From Desulfoprunum sp. (GTDB lineage Bacteria; Desulfobacterota; Desulfobulbia; Desulfobulbales; Desulfocapsaceae), in NCBI GenBank assembly GCA_030696435.1, contig JAUYSF010000451.1, positions 1-8,382 on the forward strand: 8,382 bases of DNA, in the 5' to 3' direction. Position 1 is the first letter of the stretch; each line of letters begins with the position of its first letter. A model generated the notes under the pieces. It searched no databases. It was given only the letters and a program-made list of their open reading frames with translations, and was not told the DNA's origin. Made by a program: the position numbers and the translations under genes. This document shows, piece by piece, positions 1 through 6,736 of the stretch.

Positions 1-607
1 CAAGATTTCGGGTGATGCGGTCCATGATCGCGGGCTTTGCCAGCCTGCTGCTATAGTTGGGGTCAAAAATCCGGACAAGGTCGAAATGACCAACAACAGC
101 GGGCTTGAGGAGCTGGATCATTTCGTATTGTTGATCAAAATATTTGCAGTAGAGGGCGTCTATACCGCCAACCTTTTCTGCTGTCAGATCATATTGCTCT
201 TGGGAATAGTCAAAGCCCATATCATCGACAAAGTGCACGGAACCGACGATATAATCCGGTCGGAAGGTGTCTATCAGCGAGGGGATAAAGGTTTCATAGC
301 CGCTGTAGGTCTCGATCTCCATCGCTGCAAAAATCCTGATCTCAGAATTGTACTTTTCCTGGAGCCTTCGGCATTCCTTCATATAGCCGCCAAAACGATG
401 CAAGAGAAATTCCGGGGTCAGTCCAGCTTTTTTCTGATCGGGATAGAGCAGCTCTGCACTGATCGCCGGAACATGCTCGGTGATACCGACCCATGGAAAC
501 TGCTTGCTGATATATTGCCGGATGATTTCTTCCAGGGTATCGGTGGCGTGGTGACAAAATTGTCCACTATGCCCGCCATGGACAGAGACGAATGCTGTTT
601 TTTTCAT
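1..607 (-). CDS. PHP-family histidinol-phosphatase (partial, C-terminus off the left edge)
   Basis: The first 202 residues are present. The family hydrolyses L-histidinol phosphate to histidinol, the penultimate part of histidine synthesis, using a cluster of metals in the cytoplasm. Seen: an N-terminal motif SVHGGHSGQFC (residues 8-18) that supplies the first His pair, D23-T24 and E27 shortly after it, ITEH at 42-45, acidic residues at E97/E99, GSVHFVDD at 122-129 (H125) and GHFDLVR at 173-179. These match the ordered metal-ligand motifs of PHP histidinol phosphatases. The ATG at 607 puts motif I about ten residues from the start, as in relatives; no clear Shine-Dalgarno sequence precedes it. 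It lies 132 bp downstream of pfkA on the same strand, with no other histidine gene in view. Other PHP phosphoesterases are possible, but HGGHSG followed by TEH is typical of the HisK type. Confidence 0.85.
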   Translation of the reverse strand, partial: MKKTAFVSVHGGHSGQFCHHATDTLEEIIRQYISKQFPWVGITEHVPAISAELLYPDQKKAGLTPEFLLHRFGGYMKECRRLQEKYNSEIRIFAAMEIETYSGYETFIPSLIDTFRPDYIVGSVHFVDDMGFDYSQEQYDLTAEKVGGIDALYCKYFDQQYEMIQLLKPAVVGHFDLVRIFDPNYSSRLAKPAIMDRITRNL

Positions 608-739
608 CGAATACGTTAAAAATCTTTTGTTATTAAATTGGATTGCGCCCTATCGAATAGACCTTTGTGCCGAGAGATCATAAAGTCATGCTGACCGGGA
701 CGGAAAAGAACCTGCTGATCGCAGTCTTTCAATCGACTC

Positions 740-1870
740 TCAGTCGCCAAGACAGGTTCCGACGTTTCGGGCACTTTTGAGCCAGCTGTGATCTAAGGGT
801 ACCGTCGATCGTTTGCCAACCACCTCGGCAAGCGGTACCGCCTCGGTACCCTCTCCTCGGACGGCGATCATCACCCCTTGTACGCCCTGCTCTATATAGT
901 CGACACAGGCGCTGCCCAGCCTCGTGGCCAAGACCCGGTCTGCGGCGGTGGGCGTGCCGCCACGCTGCAGATGACCGAGAATGGTGATGCGCGATTCCAG
1001 CCCGGTCATCTCTTCCAGCTGACGACTGAGCTTGAGGGTATGGTTGCTGCGAAAGAGATCAAAATCCTGCAGAGCCTCAGTGGCCTTTTTCTCGGCCTTG
1101 GCGTCTTTCTCCTCCCGCGCCTTGGTCTTTTTCTTCTTCAGGCTCACGTATTTTTTGCTGTCTTCAACGGAGAGCGCCCCTTCCGCCACCACCACGATAC
1201 TGAAATTGGTTCCCCGCTGCTGGCGCTGGCGAATGGCCTGGGCCACCTTGACCGGATCATAGGGAATTTCCGGGATGAGGATGACATCGGCACCGCTTGC
1301 CAGCCCCGCCCCGAGCGCCAACCAGCCAGCGTTATGGCCCATCACCTCGACCACGATAATCCGGTGGTGGCTATGGGCCGTGGAATGCAGGCGGTCGATG
1401 GCCTGGGTGGCGATCTCCATGGCGGTATGAAAACCAAAAGTCAGGTCGGTCATGCCCACGTCATTGTCGATGGTCTTGGGTAGGGTCAGGATGTTAAGAC
1501 CGCGCTGGGCCAGCTGATAGGCGTTCTTCTGGGTGCCACCGCCGCCGATACAGACCAGGGCATCGAGGTTGTGGCGATGATAATTGTCACAGATCACCTT
1601 GGTCATATCCATGAGCTCACCACCAACCGGCATGCGATGAGGTTTATCCCTGCTGGTCCCGAGGATGGTGCCGCCGAGCGTCAAGATTGAAGAGAGGCCT
1701 TCCCGGTCAAGCCGCATGGTGCGATTCTCCATGAGACCGCGAAAACCGTCCCGAAAGCCGAGGATATCAATCCTGCCGGTGCCCAAGGCTGTTTTGCCGA
1801 TAGCCCGGATAGCCGCATTTAGCCCCGGGCTGTCGCCGCCGGCCGTCAATATGCCAATATGTTTATTCAT
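740..1870 (-). CDS. pfkA: 6-phosphofructokinase (PFK-A superfamily)
   Basis: Phosphorylates fructose 6-phosphate to fructose 1,6-bisphosphate in glycolysis. 376 residues from the ATG at 1870; an upstream in-frame ATG at 1912 would add 14 residues unlike the family, so 1870 is preferred. Motifs in order: [10 protein letters not shown] (9-18), SRDKP (73-77), GGGGT (109-113), PKTIDND (131-137, catalytic Asp region), EVMGH (175-179), AEG (229-231) and [10 protein letters not shown] (298-307). Compared with E. coli PfkA, the Mg-binding Asp103 position is Gly (G111), the donor-determining Gly104 is kept (G112), and Gly124 is Lys (K132). Gly at the 104 position suggests ATP, while Lys at 124 is the state found in pyrophosphate enzymes, so the phosphoryl donor cannot be settled from sequence. 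Between E230 and H300 there is about 40 residues more than in E. coli PfkA, including a Lys/Glu-rich stretch at 241-267. Confidence 0.93.
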   Translation of the reverse strand: MNKHIGILTAGGDSPGLNAAIRAIGKTALGTGRIDILGFRDGFRGLMENRTMRLDREGLSSILTLGGTILGTSRDKPHRMPVGGELMDMTKVICDNYHRHNLDALVCIGGGGTQKNAYQLAQRGLNILTLPKTIDNDVGMTDLTFGFHTAMEIATQAIDRLHSTAHSHHRIIVVEVMGHNAGWLALGAGLASGADVILIPEIPYDPVKVAQAIRQRQQRGTNFSIVVVAEGALSVEDSKKYVSLKKKKTKAREEKDAKAEKKATEALQDFDLFRSNHTLKLSRQLEEMTGLESRITILGHLQRGGTPTAADRVLATRLGSACVDYIEQGVQGVMIAVRGEGTEAVPLAEVVGKRSTVPLDHSWLKSARNVGTCLGD

Positions 1871-1897
1871 CGTTTCATCCGATTTAAGGTTCTCAGA

Positions 1898-1967
1898 GAG
1901 AAAAACGTACACCTTCTCTTCTTACCTATTCTGCTACGTTTTTTCAAATGGACAATACGTTTTTCTC
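1898..1967. repeat. ACGTTTTT motif repeated three times upstream of pfkA
   Basis: The 110-bp gap between the permease stop and the pfkA start holds GAGAAAAACGTA at 1898-1909, its exact reverse complement TACGTTTTTCTC at 1956-1967, and a near copy TACGTTTTTT at 1935-1944. The two copies in the same orientation start 21 bp apart, about two helical turns. The arms could be binding sites for a dimeric regulator of pfkA or could pair in RNA; the stem is AT-rich, so it is not a convincing intrinsic terminator. I found no strong sigma-70 promoter in this gap. Confidence 0.5.
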
Positions 1968-1980
1968 GGACGGTCTCTCT

Positions 1981-3171
1981 CTACTCATGCCCGCAACCAC
2001 AGGCGGGAGGACAGGGTTTCCTGTTTCCCGCTGCCGGTTTTGCCTTCGGCAGGGTCGGAAAGCCACTTTGGAAGTGGGTGGCAGAAGGCGTGATCCTTTT
2101 TCTCCGAAACCAAGAGAATAAGGGCTTAACGGACAGGGCAAGCAGGATGATCGCCCCGACATACTTGAGGGACTCAGGTATCAGTTCGGCGGCCTCACCG
2201 ATGACTGCCCTGGGCGAGATATGCAGCATCAGATAAAGTTGGTCAATCCCCAGACCAAAGGCCAGGGTGGACACCGAGAGCACGAGGAGATAGCGGAATG
2301 TGCCCCAGCGGCCGAGCATGCCGACCAGAACCGCCAGGGAGGTGATGTTGGTGGCCGGTCCAACCAGGAGAAAGACCAGGGCGGCGCCGGGACTGACTCC
2401 CTTGAGGATCAAGGCTGCGGCAATCGGGGTCGAGGCGGTGGCGCAGATATAGAGCGGAATGCCGATCAAGAGCATAAGGAGCATCGAGCTGATGCCGCCA
2501 CCCAGCCAGGATGCCATCAGGTCATCGGGGATGATGACGGTGATGAGGGAGGCCAGCAGCAGACCGACGAAAAACCACAGGGCAATATCGCCCCAGACCT
2601 CGGTTACGGCAAAGCGCAGGCCGGCGACAAGCTTTTCCCATCGACCGTGATGATTTCTATGCTCCTCATCCGGGCAGTCGATGCCATCACAGCACTTATC
2701 AACCGGGCAGCTGCGATCAACCGTGATCGCCCCGGTATCCTTGGGCCAGTGCAAGATATTTTCCAAAAAGCCGGCGGCGATGGCCGTGATAAAGGCGGCA
2801 ACCGGTCGGGCCACCGTCATGATCGGATCGAGCAGGGCGTAGGTGATGAAGATCGAATCAACGCCGGATTCAGGTGTGGAGATCAGAAAGGCCGTCGTTG
2901 CTCCCTTGTTCGCTCCCTGTTTTTGCAGTGATGTTGCCGCCGGCAACACGCCACACGATCAGAGAGGCAGCGGCACCCCGAAAAAGGCCGCTTTGATCAC
3001 CGAGGAAAATCGCCCTCGCCCGAGATGCCTGGCGATGGTATCCGGATTGAGGATAACCTTGAGAAGCCCGGCCATGAGGATACCAAAGAGAATATAGACC
3101 GAGGAATCAAGCAGGATTTGCCAGGCCTCCCGGACTATTGCAATTATAAAATGTAACGATGTAGTAAACAT
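1981..3171 (-). CDS. SO_0444-type metal-efflux permease, apparent selenoprotein (Sec71, UGA at 2961-2959)
   Basis: Multi-spanning inner-membrane permease (DUF318/SO_0444 type, linked to Cu/Zn or related metal efflux) of 396 residues if the in-frame UGA is read as selenocysteine. The ATG at 3171 has GAGGAAG about 8 nt upstream. Residues 1-70 end in GVPLPL, then UGA, then SCGVLPAATS; relatives have Cys at this position (CSCG). There is no frameshift, because the part after UGA continues in the same frame to TAG at 1981. The protein is internally duplicated: residues 26-71 align without gaps to 198-243, and GVPLPLU (65-71) faces GIPLYIC (237-243), so Sec71 pairs with Cys243. The central hydrophilic loop (about 155-175) has four Cys and three His, and the tail ends CPPACGCGHE (387-396); both look metal-binding. 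It lies 60 bp downstream of an ArsR-type metal sensor on the same strand, which supports a metal-responsive operon. The alternative, a nonsense-mutated pseudogene, is less likely given the SECIS-like hairpin and intact flanking frame. Confidence 0.85.
2932..2948 (-). promoter_or_regulatory. Candidate bacterial SECIS element
   Basis: Directly after the in-frame UGA the minus-strand RNA folds into UGUUGCC-GGC-GGCAACA, a perfect 7-bp stem (8 with a flanking G-U pair). The loop begins 18 nt after the UGA and starts with two G residues. The E. coli fdhF SECIS also places its loop 18 nt after UGA, with a GUUGC 5' stem and GG at the second and third loop positions. If the closing C-G pair opens, the loop becomes CGGCG. 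The bulged U and the loop GU of fdhF are not seen, so SelB binding is inferred. Confidence 0.7.
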
Positions 3172-3231
3172 ATATCTTACTTCCTCTGTTGTAATTCGCT
3201 TATTCCGCCAAAGGCAAAATGACCCCGGCTC

Positions 3232-3594
3232 CTATTTTTCTTCCCGCAGATGCAGGAGGGCCAGATCGATCAACTCCGTCACATGTTGATCCAGCAGGCG
3301 GTAATAGAGAACCGTCCCTTCCCGTCTGTTGGCCACCATACGCATGGTGCGCAACAGCCTGAGCTGATGACTCACCGCCGACTCGGAGATTTCGAGCAGG
3401 GCCGAGATATCACAGACGCACATCTCCTCCTCTCGCAGGGCGTGCAGGATCCGCAGGCGGCTGGGGTCTCCAAAGGCCTTGAATACCTGACTGAGCCCCT
3501 CGATTTCAGCGGCGGATAAGGCCTTCAGCCGCGCATCCACGACTTTTTCGAGATGAATAATGCGGCACCCGCAGCTGTCCTGTCCTGTTTCCAT
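3232..3594 (-). CDS. ArsR/SmtB-family metal-sensing transcriptional repressor (CadC/ZiaR-like)
   Basis: 120-residue winged-helix repressor that leaves DNA when it binds metal. The ATG at 3594 is preceded by GAGAGAGGG; an upstream in-frame ATG at 3657 would add 21 residues overlapping the presumed promoter, so 3594 is chosen. Helix-turn-helix region: VFKAFGDPSRLRIL (37-50) and SALLEISESAVSHQLRLL (64-81). Metal-site residues: CVCD at 59-62 (alpha-3) with N-terminal C8, C10 and H14, as in the CadC alpha-3N site; and D102-x-H104-x10-H115-x2-E118, an exact SmtB-type alpha-5 zinc site. Both sites are complete, which suggests sensing of soft metals (Cd/Pb/As) and/or zinc. It is the first gene before the permease, 60 bp upstream of it, and probably represses its own operon. 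The metal specificity is not determined. Confidence 0.93.
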   Translation of the reverse strand: METGQDSCGCRIIHLEKVVDARLKALSAAEIEGLSQVFKAFGDPSRLRILHALREEEMCVCDISALLEISESAVSHQLRLLRTMRMVANRREGTVLYYRLLDQHVTELIDLALLHLREEK

Positions 3595-3624
3595 TCCACC
3601 CTCTCTCGCTGAACATGTCTTGTA

Positions 3625-3638
3625 TGAGTATCTGCTCA
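3625..3638. promoter_or_regulatory. Putative ArsR-family operator
   Basis: TGAG-N6-CTCA (TGAG 3625-3628, CTCA 3635-3638) is a short perfect inverted repeat in an AT-rich setting, 31 bp upstream of the repressor ATG and just downstream of its predicted -10 box. ArsR/SmtB repressors typically bind imperfect inverted repeats near the promoter. Autoregulation is inferred. Confidence 0.5.
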
Positions 3639-3667
3639 CATATTGCACATTAACCATGATCTGTCAA
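3639..3667 (-). promoter_or_regulatory. Predicted sigma-70 promoter of the repressor-permease operon
   Basis: The minus strand carries a perfect -35 box TTGACA (3667-3662). At 16-17 bp spacing lies a weak -10 region, CAATAT/AATATG (3645-3639), with an extended-type TG just upstream. The expected transcription start falls within the TGAG-N6-CTCA repeat, about 40 bp before the repressor ATG, so a bound repressor would block initiation. Confidence 0.5.
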
Positions 3668-3756
3668 TAAAGCAGATGCATTTTGCCGGTGAATTGATCA
3701 TAATGCGTTTTTTCTTGTACCGGCAAATGCAACATTATACTTCCCGTTCAACCATC

Positions 3757-4614
3757 ATGCTAAAATCCGAAACCACCAGACCAGGCACGCTCTATATTGT
3801 CGCCACCCCGATCGGTAATCTCGAAGATATCACCCTCCGGGCCCTACGGACCTTAAAGGAGGTCGACCTGATCGCCGCCGAAGATACCCGGCACAGCCAG
3901 AAGCTCCTCAACCATTTCGGTATCCATACCCGTCTGATCAGCTACTACCGGGAAAAGGAGACCGAGCGGGCGCACGAACTCGTTCTCCGCCTGCAGGCTG
4001 GTGAGAGTGTTGCCCTGATCAGTGATGCAGGCACGCCCGGCATCTCCGATCCCGGCGCCATCCTGGTCCGCTTGGCACGTGAGGCGGCGATCACGGTTGT
4101 ACCCATCCCCGGCCCGTCCGCCCTCACGACGGCCTTATCGTCGGCAGGACTTGCGGAGGGCACCTTTCTCTTTCTCGGCTTTCTGCCCTCGCAAAAGGGT
4201 CAGCGGCAAAAACTCCTCCTCTCGCTTGCCGATTCCGAACATCCGCTGGTGCTCTATGAGTCTCCCAACCGCATGGCGGCCCTGTTTGCAGATGCCCTGG
4301 ATGTCCTCGGCGAACGCCAGGCCTTCTGGGCCAGAGAACTCACCAAATCCTATGAGGAGCTGCAGGGCGGCCCATTAAGCGAACTCCTGGCCCTGGCCGG
4401 CAGCCGCAGGAATAAGGGTGAATCCGTGGTCATCATCTGTCCCGGCGCCAAAAACCAGGCGGAAGGCGACAATCTCGAAGAACTGCTCCTGTGGTACCGC
4501 GACCACTCCGGGCTCTCACTCAAGGATGCCTGCCGCAAGTTGGCCTCCGACCTCGGCCTGTCCCGCTCGCAGATCTATCAGCAGGCCCTGGCAATCTGGC
4601 GAGATGACCAATGA
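3757..4614 (+). CDS. rsmI: 16S rRNA (cytidine(1402)-2'-O)-methyltransferase
   Basis: Uses S-adenosylmethionine to methylate the ribose of C1402 in the decoding centre of 16S rRNA. 285 residues, close to the E. coli protein. Tetrapyrrole-methylase fold motifs in order: TLYIVATPIGNLEDIT (11-26), AAEDTRHS (40-47), ALISDAGTPGISDPG (86-100), PIPGPSA (116-122), GFLP (141-144), LYESPNR (166-172), RELTKSYEE (193-201) and KGESVVII (220-227). The C-terminal segment (254-280) is the small helical domain of the family. Upstream in-frame ATGs (3643, 3676, 3703) would add a tail not found in relatives, so 3757 is chosen; it lacks a Shine-Dalgarno sequence. A -10-like TATACT at 3736-3741 would give a very short leader, but its -35 is poor. 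It is divergent from the ArsR-type repressor across a 162-bp gap. Confidence 0.95.
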   Translation: MLKSETTRPGTLYIVATPIGNLEDITLRALRTLKEVDLIAAEDTRHSQKLLNHFGIHTRLISYYREKETERAHELVLRLQAGESVALISDAGTPGISDPGAILVRLAREAAITVVPIPGPSALTTALSSAGLAEGTFLFLGFLPSQKGQRQKLLLSLADSEHPLVLYESPNRMAALFADALDVLGERQAFWARELTKSYEELQGGPLSELLALAGSRRNKGESVVIICPGAKNQAEGDNLEELLLWYRDHSGLSLKDACRKLASDLGLSRSQIYQQALAIWRDDQ

Positions 4615-4695
4615 TATCTTGACGGTTTTTCCATAACACCCGCCCCCCCCTGTTTCAGAGGTCTTAATTGCCCCAAAAATGGAGTCCAGCTTACT

Positions 4696-5025
4696 ATGAA
4701 GATTAACAACATCCCTTTTGGCATAACCGACTGGTCGACCATCGAACCAACCGAGCATATTGGCGCAACCGGTATGGCCCTTTGGCGCACCCGTACCTTT
4801 GGCGATCTCCGGGTCCGGATGGTGGAATACAGCCCCGGTTATCTGGCCGATCACTGGTGCAGCAAGGGCCATATCCTCCTCTGCCTGGAAGGCGAACTGC
4901 ACACCGAACTTGCGGACGGACGCACCTTCACCCTGAGCCCCGGAATGAGCTACCAGGTTGCGGACCAGGCCGAACCCCATCGTTCCTCAACGACCACAGG
5001 GGCCAGGCTCTTTATCGTCGATTAA
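4696..5025 (+). CDS. DHCW-type cupin-fold protein
   Basis: Small single-domain cupin of 109 residues. Seen: an IEPTEHIG segment (16-23), RVRMVEYSPGYLADHWC (39-55), KGHI (57-60), LEGEL (64-68), SPGMSYQV (81-88) and EPHRSS (93-98). The DHWC cluster with H59, E65 and H95 is placed as in the two conserved cupin motifs and could hold a metal. Relatives are small conserved proteins named for this D-H-C-W cluster; their substrate or role is not known to me. A GGAG lies 11 nt upstream of the ATG, and relatives start at the same point (MKI.NIPF). It follows rsmI by 81 bp on the same strand, including a run of eight C bases at 4643-4650; no terminator is evident between them, so co-transcription is possible. 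Confidence 0.85.
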   Translation: MKINNIPFGITDWSTIEPTEHIGATGMALWRTRTFGDLRVRMVEYSPGYLADHWCSKGHILLCLEGELHTELADGRTFTLSPGMSYQVADQAEPHRSSTTTGARLFIVD

Positions 5026-5084
5026 TTGATTTTTTCAGGTCTATAAACTCGATTCCATGACTACCTCAACCTCATAGATATATC

Positions 5085-6701
5085 ATGCAGCGAATACGAA
5101 CCTGTGTAAGCCCCGAAGGCACCTTTCGCTACGGTATCCATAAACCTTCCTACACTGTCGCCAATCTCCGACAAGACTCCCCTGTGCAGGTTCTTGGCTG
5201 CAACGAACAGGGCGAGACGGTTTTGAACAGCCCGAATTTTCCCGCCGGCGATCTCACCGTCATCGGTGCCGACTGGATCTTCGAGATCGCCAATCCCCTG
5301 CCGTTCAAGGGCACAACTTTTATCGACAAGGAATGGGCGGACGCCAGCGCCAGGGACTATGCCGGGATCCGAATCGCGCCGGCGCAGGAGGTCTCGCTCA
5401 CCCGAACCTTGGCCGCAACCGGCACTGATGCCGGGCTGATCGAACGCCTGCCTGAACCCTTGCTGCTGGCCCTGGCTACCACCTCGACTGACCCGCAAGA
5501 TCTGATTCGACTTGCCGAGATGAGCTGTGCCCTGGAAAAAGATGTGGCTGGTCGCCCCACCGGTCTGCGCTACGCTCATCGGCCCGGCGGATCACTGCGG
5601 CCGGTCATCCACAGACATCTGCTCTTTGAGGCCGTGGCCAATAACCCTCATCTCCCCGACATCTACAAGATCGTGATGGTCGTCCGACCGGGGGCCCAGG
5701 GCGCAAGCGAGATCGTCGGCGAATGGCCCGAGGACGGTCGCAGCCATGTCTATGAGTATCTGCGGCGCAACTCCTATATCGCCGGCGGCCATTACGCCGC
5801 CAATATGGCCGACGATGCCATCCGTTATGCCATCGATAGCGTGGATCTTCACGATATACGGGCCCTGCGCCATCTCTACTACCAGCGGACGTATGTCCGT
5901 CTCGCCGCAGAACTGGGGATCGCCCTGCCCGACCGGCAGAGGGCATTGAGTCAAACAGAATTGGAAGCACTGCGCCGGGAAATCGGCACTGCTCTGATCA
6001 AAGGGGAATCTCCCAGCAGCGCCACCCTGTGGGGCTGGAATTTTGGTTTCGACTATGCCCCGTCAAGGTACCGGCTACATGCCTCACACCAGCAGATCCA
6101 CCAGCAGTATGCCATGATCCCCGAGACAGTCGAGGCCTTCAGCGGTAGTCTTGAAACCCCTATTGGCATATTCCCGGCCTTCGGCTGCGGCGACATGATC
6201 GCCGAGGTTATCGAGCAGTATTGCGCTGCCCACAACCGCGATTTCTTTGCTGACTATATGACCGCTATCGCTAACAACCAGCGCATGGATGGTCGTGATG
6301 GCCTGGAGAAAAGTCTTGTGGTCTGGAGTGATGACAATGCCATGCTCTTTGTGCCCAAGGCCCAGACCTCGCAGTGGGAGATTCAGCTCATGACAAGAAA
6401 GGATGGAAGTGGCAGGCTCGTCGGTAATACCGTCGAGGCCGACAGCGCTGTAAGGGATTCGCTTGATACCGGCATCTTCATGGCTCAGAAAGCCCTGGCT
6501 GCCCTCGGGGCGAAGATGGTCACCTCGATAGAATATCCAAAACGATTCGGCAAAAGAGGGGGCCACAATCAACCCCTACTCTACGCCTTTCTCCCCCGGC
6601 TTCCTGAATCACCGGGAGCCTTCAGCGAGGCGCAGCTCAGATTTATCAACGGCCATTATCCAGAGGATTTCGCCGCGGTCTGCCGGCGAAATCTGCCCTG
6701 A
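5085..6701 (+). CDS. Conserved hypothetical protein, possibly HIT/GalT-like
   Basis: 538 residues, soluble (no signal peptide or membrane segment seen), with GC and codon use like its neighbours. I do not recognise the family with confidence. Visible features: an N-terminal beta-rich region (1-100); a helical region (110-160); HLPDIYKIVMVVRP (189-202); SYIAGGHYAANMADDAIRYA (230-249); WGWNFGFDYAPSRYRLHASH (316-335) running into HQQIHQQYAMIP (335-346), with H332, H335 and H339; and DNAMLFVPKAQTSQWEIQLM (417-436). A His cluster followed by a Pro, then about 75 residues later a VP..(x)..W/P-E-hydrophobic strand, is the order seen in galactose-1-phosphate uridylyltransferase-type HIT proteins. The canonical HPHGQ is not present, so this is a weak hypothesis. 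The ATG at 5085 has no Shine-Dalgarno sequence. It lies 59 bp after the cupin gene. Its 3' end overlaps a perfect 10-bp hairpin. Confidence 0.8.
   Translation: MQRIRTCVSPEGTFRYGIHKPSYTVANLRQDSPVQVLGCNEQGETVLNSPNFPAGDLTVIGADWIFEIANPLPFKGTTFIDKEWADASARDYAGIRIAPAQEVSLTRTLAATGTDAGLIERLPEPLLLALATTSTDPQDLIRLAEMSCALEKDVAGRPTGLRYAHRPGGSLRPVIHRHLLFEAVANNPHLPDIYKIVMVVRPGAQGASEIVGEWPEDGRSHVYEYLRRNSYIAGGHYAANMADDAIRYAIDSVDLHDIRALRHLYYQRTYVRLAAELGIALPDRQRALSQTELEALRREIGTALIKGESPSSATLWGWNFGFDYAPSRYRLHASHQQIHQQYAMIPETVEAFSGSLETPIGIFPAFGCGDMIAEVIEQYCAAHNRDFFADYMTAIANNQRMDGRDGLEKSLVVWSDDNAMLFVPKAQTSQWEIQLMTRKDGSGRLVGNTVEADSAVRDSLDTGIFMAQKALAALGAKMVTSIEYPKRFGKRGGHNQPLLYAFLPRLPESPGAFSEAQLRFINGHYPEDFAAVCRRNLP
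6666..6693 (+). other. Perfect 10-bp hairpin inside the end of the hypothetical gene
   Basis: GATTTCGCCG at 6666-6675 and its exact reverse complement CGGCGAAATC at 6684-6693 flank an 8-nt spacer, ending 5 nt before the stop codon. No T tract follows directly. It could stabilise the mRNA end or act with the hairpin at 6707 as a tandem 3' structure. Confidence 0.6.
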
Positions 6702-6706
6702 GAATG

Positions 6707-6731
6707 GGGAGGCAGTTCCCTGTCTCCCTTT
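6707..6731 (+). terminator. Intrinsic terminator between convergent genes
   Basis: GGGAGGCAG (6707-6715), a TTCC loop, then CTGTCTCCC (6720-6728) form a 9-bp stem with one G-U pair, followed by TTTCTCTGTT. It starts 5 bp after the stop of the hypothetical gene and lies 8 bp beyond the fliW stop on the other strand. The T-rich tail favours the plus direction; the hairpin may also slow minus-strand transcription. Confidence 0.65.
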
Positions 6732-6736
6732 CTCTG

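Noticed and set aside
86..619. 177-residue open frame on the plus strand
   Set aside because: Antisense to the PHP phosphatase, which has recognisable metal-ligand motifs on the other strand.
878..1483. 201-residue open frame on the plus strand
   Set aside because: Antisense to pfkA and without family features.
2221..2931. 236-residue open frame on the plus strand
   Set aside because: Antisense to the permease; its Gly/Asp/Gln-rich composition is typical of a shadow frame.
2959..2961. The UGA in the permease read as a nonsense mutation or sequencing error, making a pseudogene
   Set aside because: Frame and motifs are intact on both sides, the position equals a conserved Cys, and a SECIS-like hairpin follows at the right distance. 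It remains the main alternative.
4643..4650. Run of eight C bases between rsmI and the cupin gene as a phase-variation tract
   Set aside because: It lies outside both coding frames and outside any promoter I can identify, so slippage would have no obvious effect.
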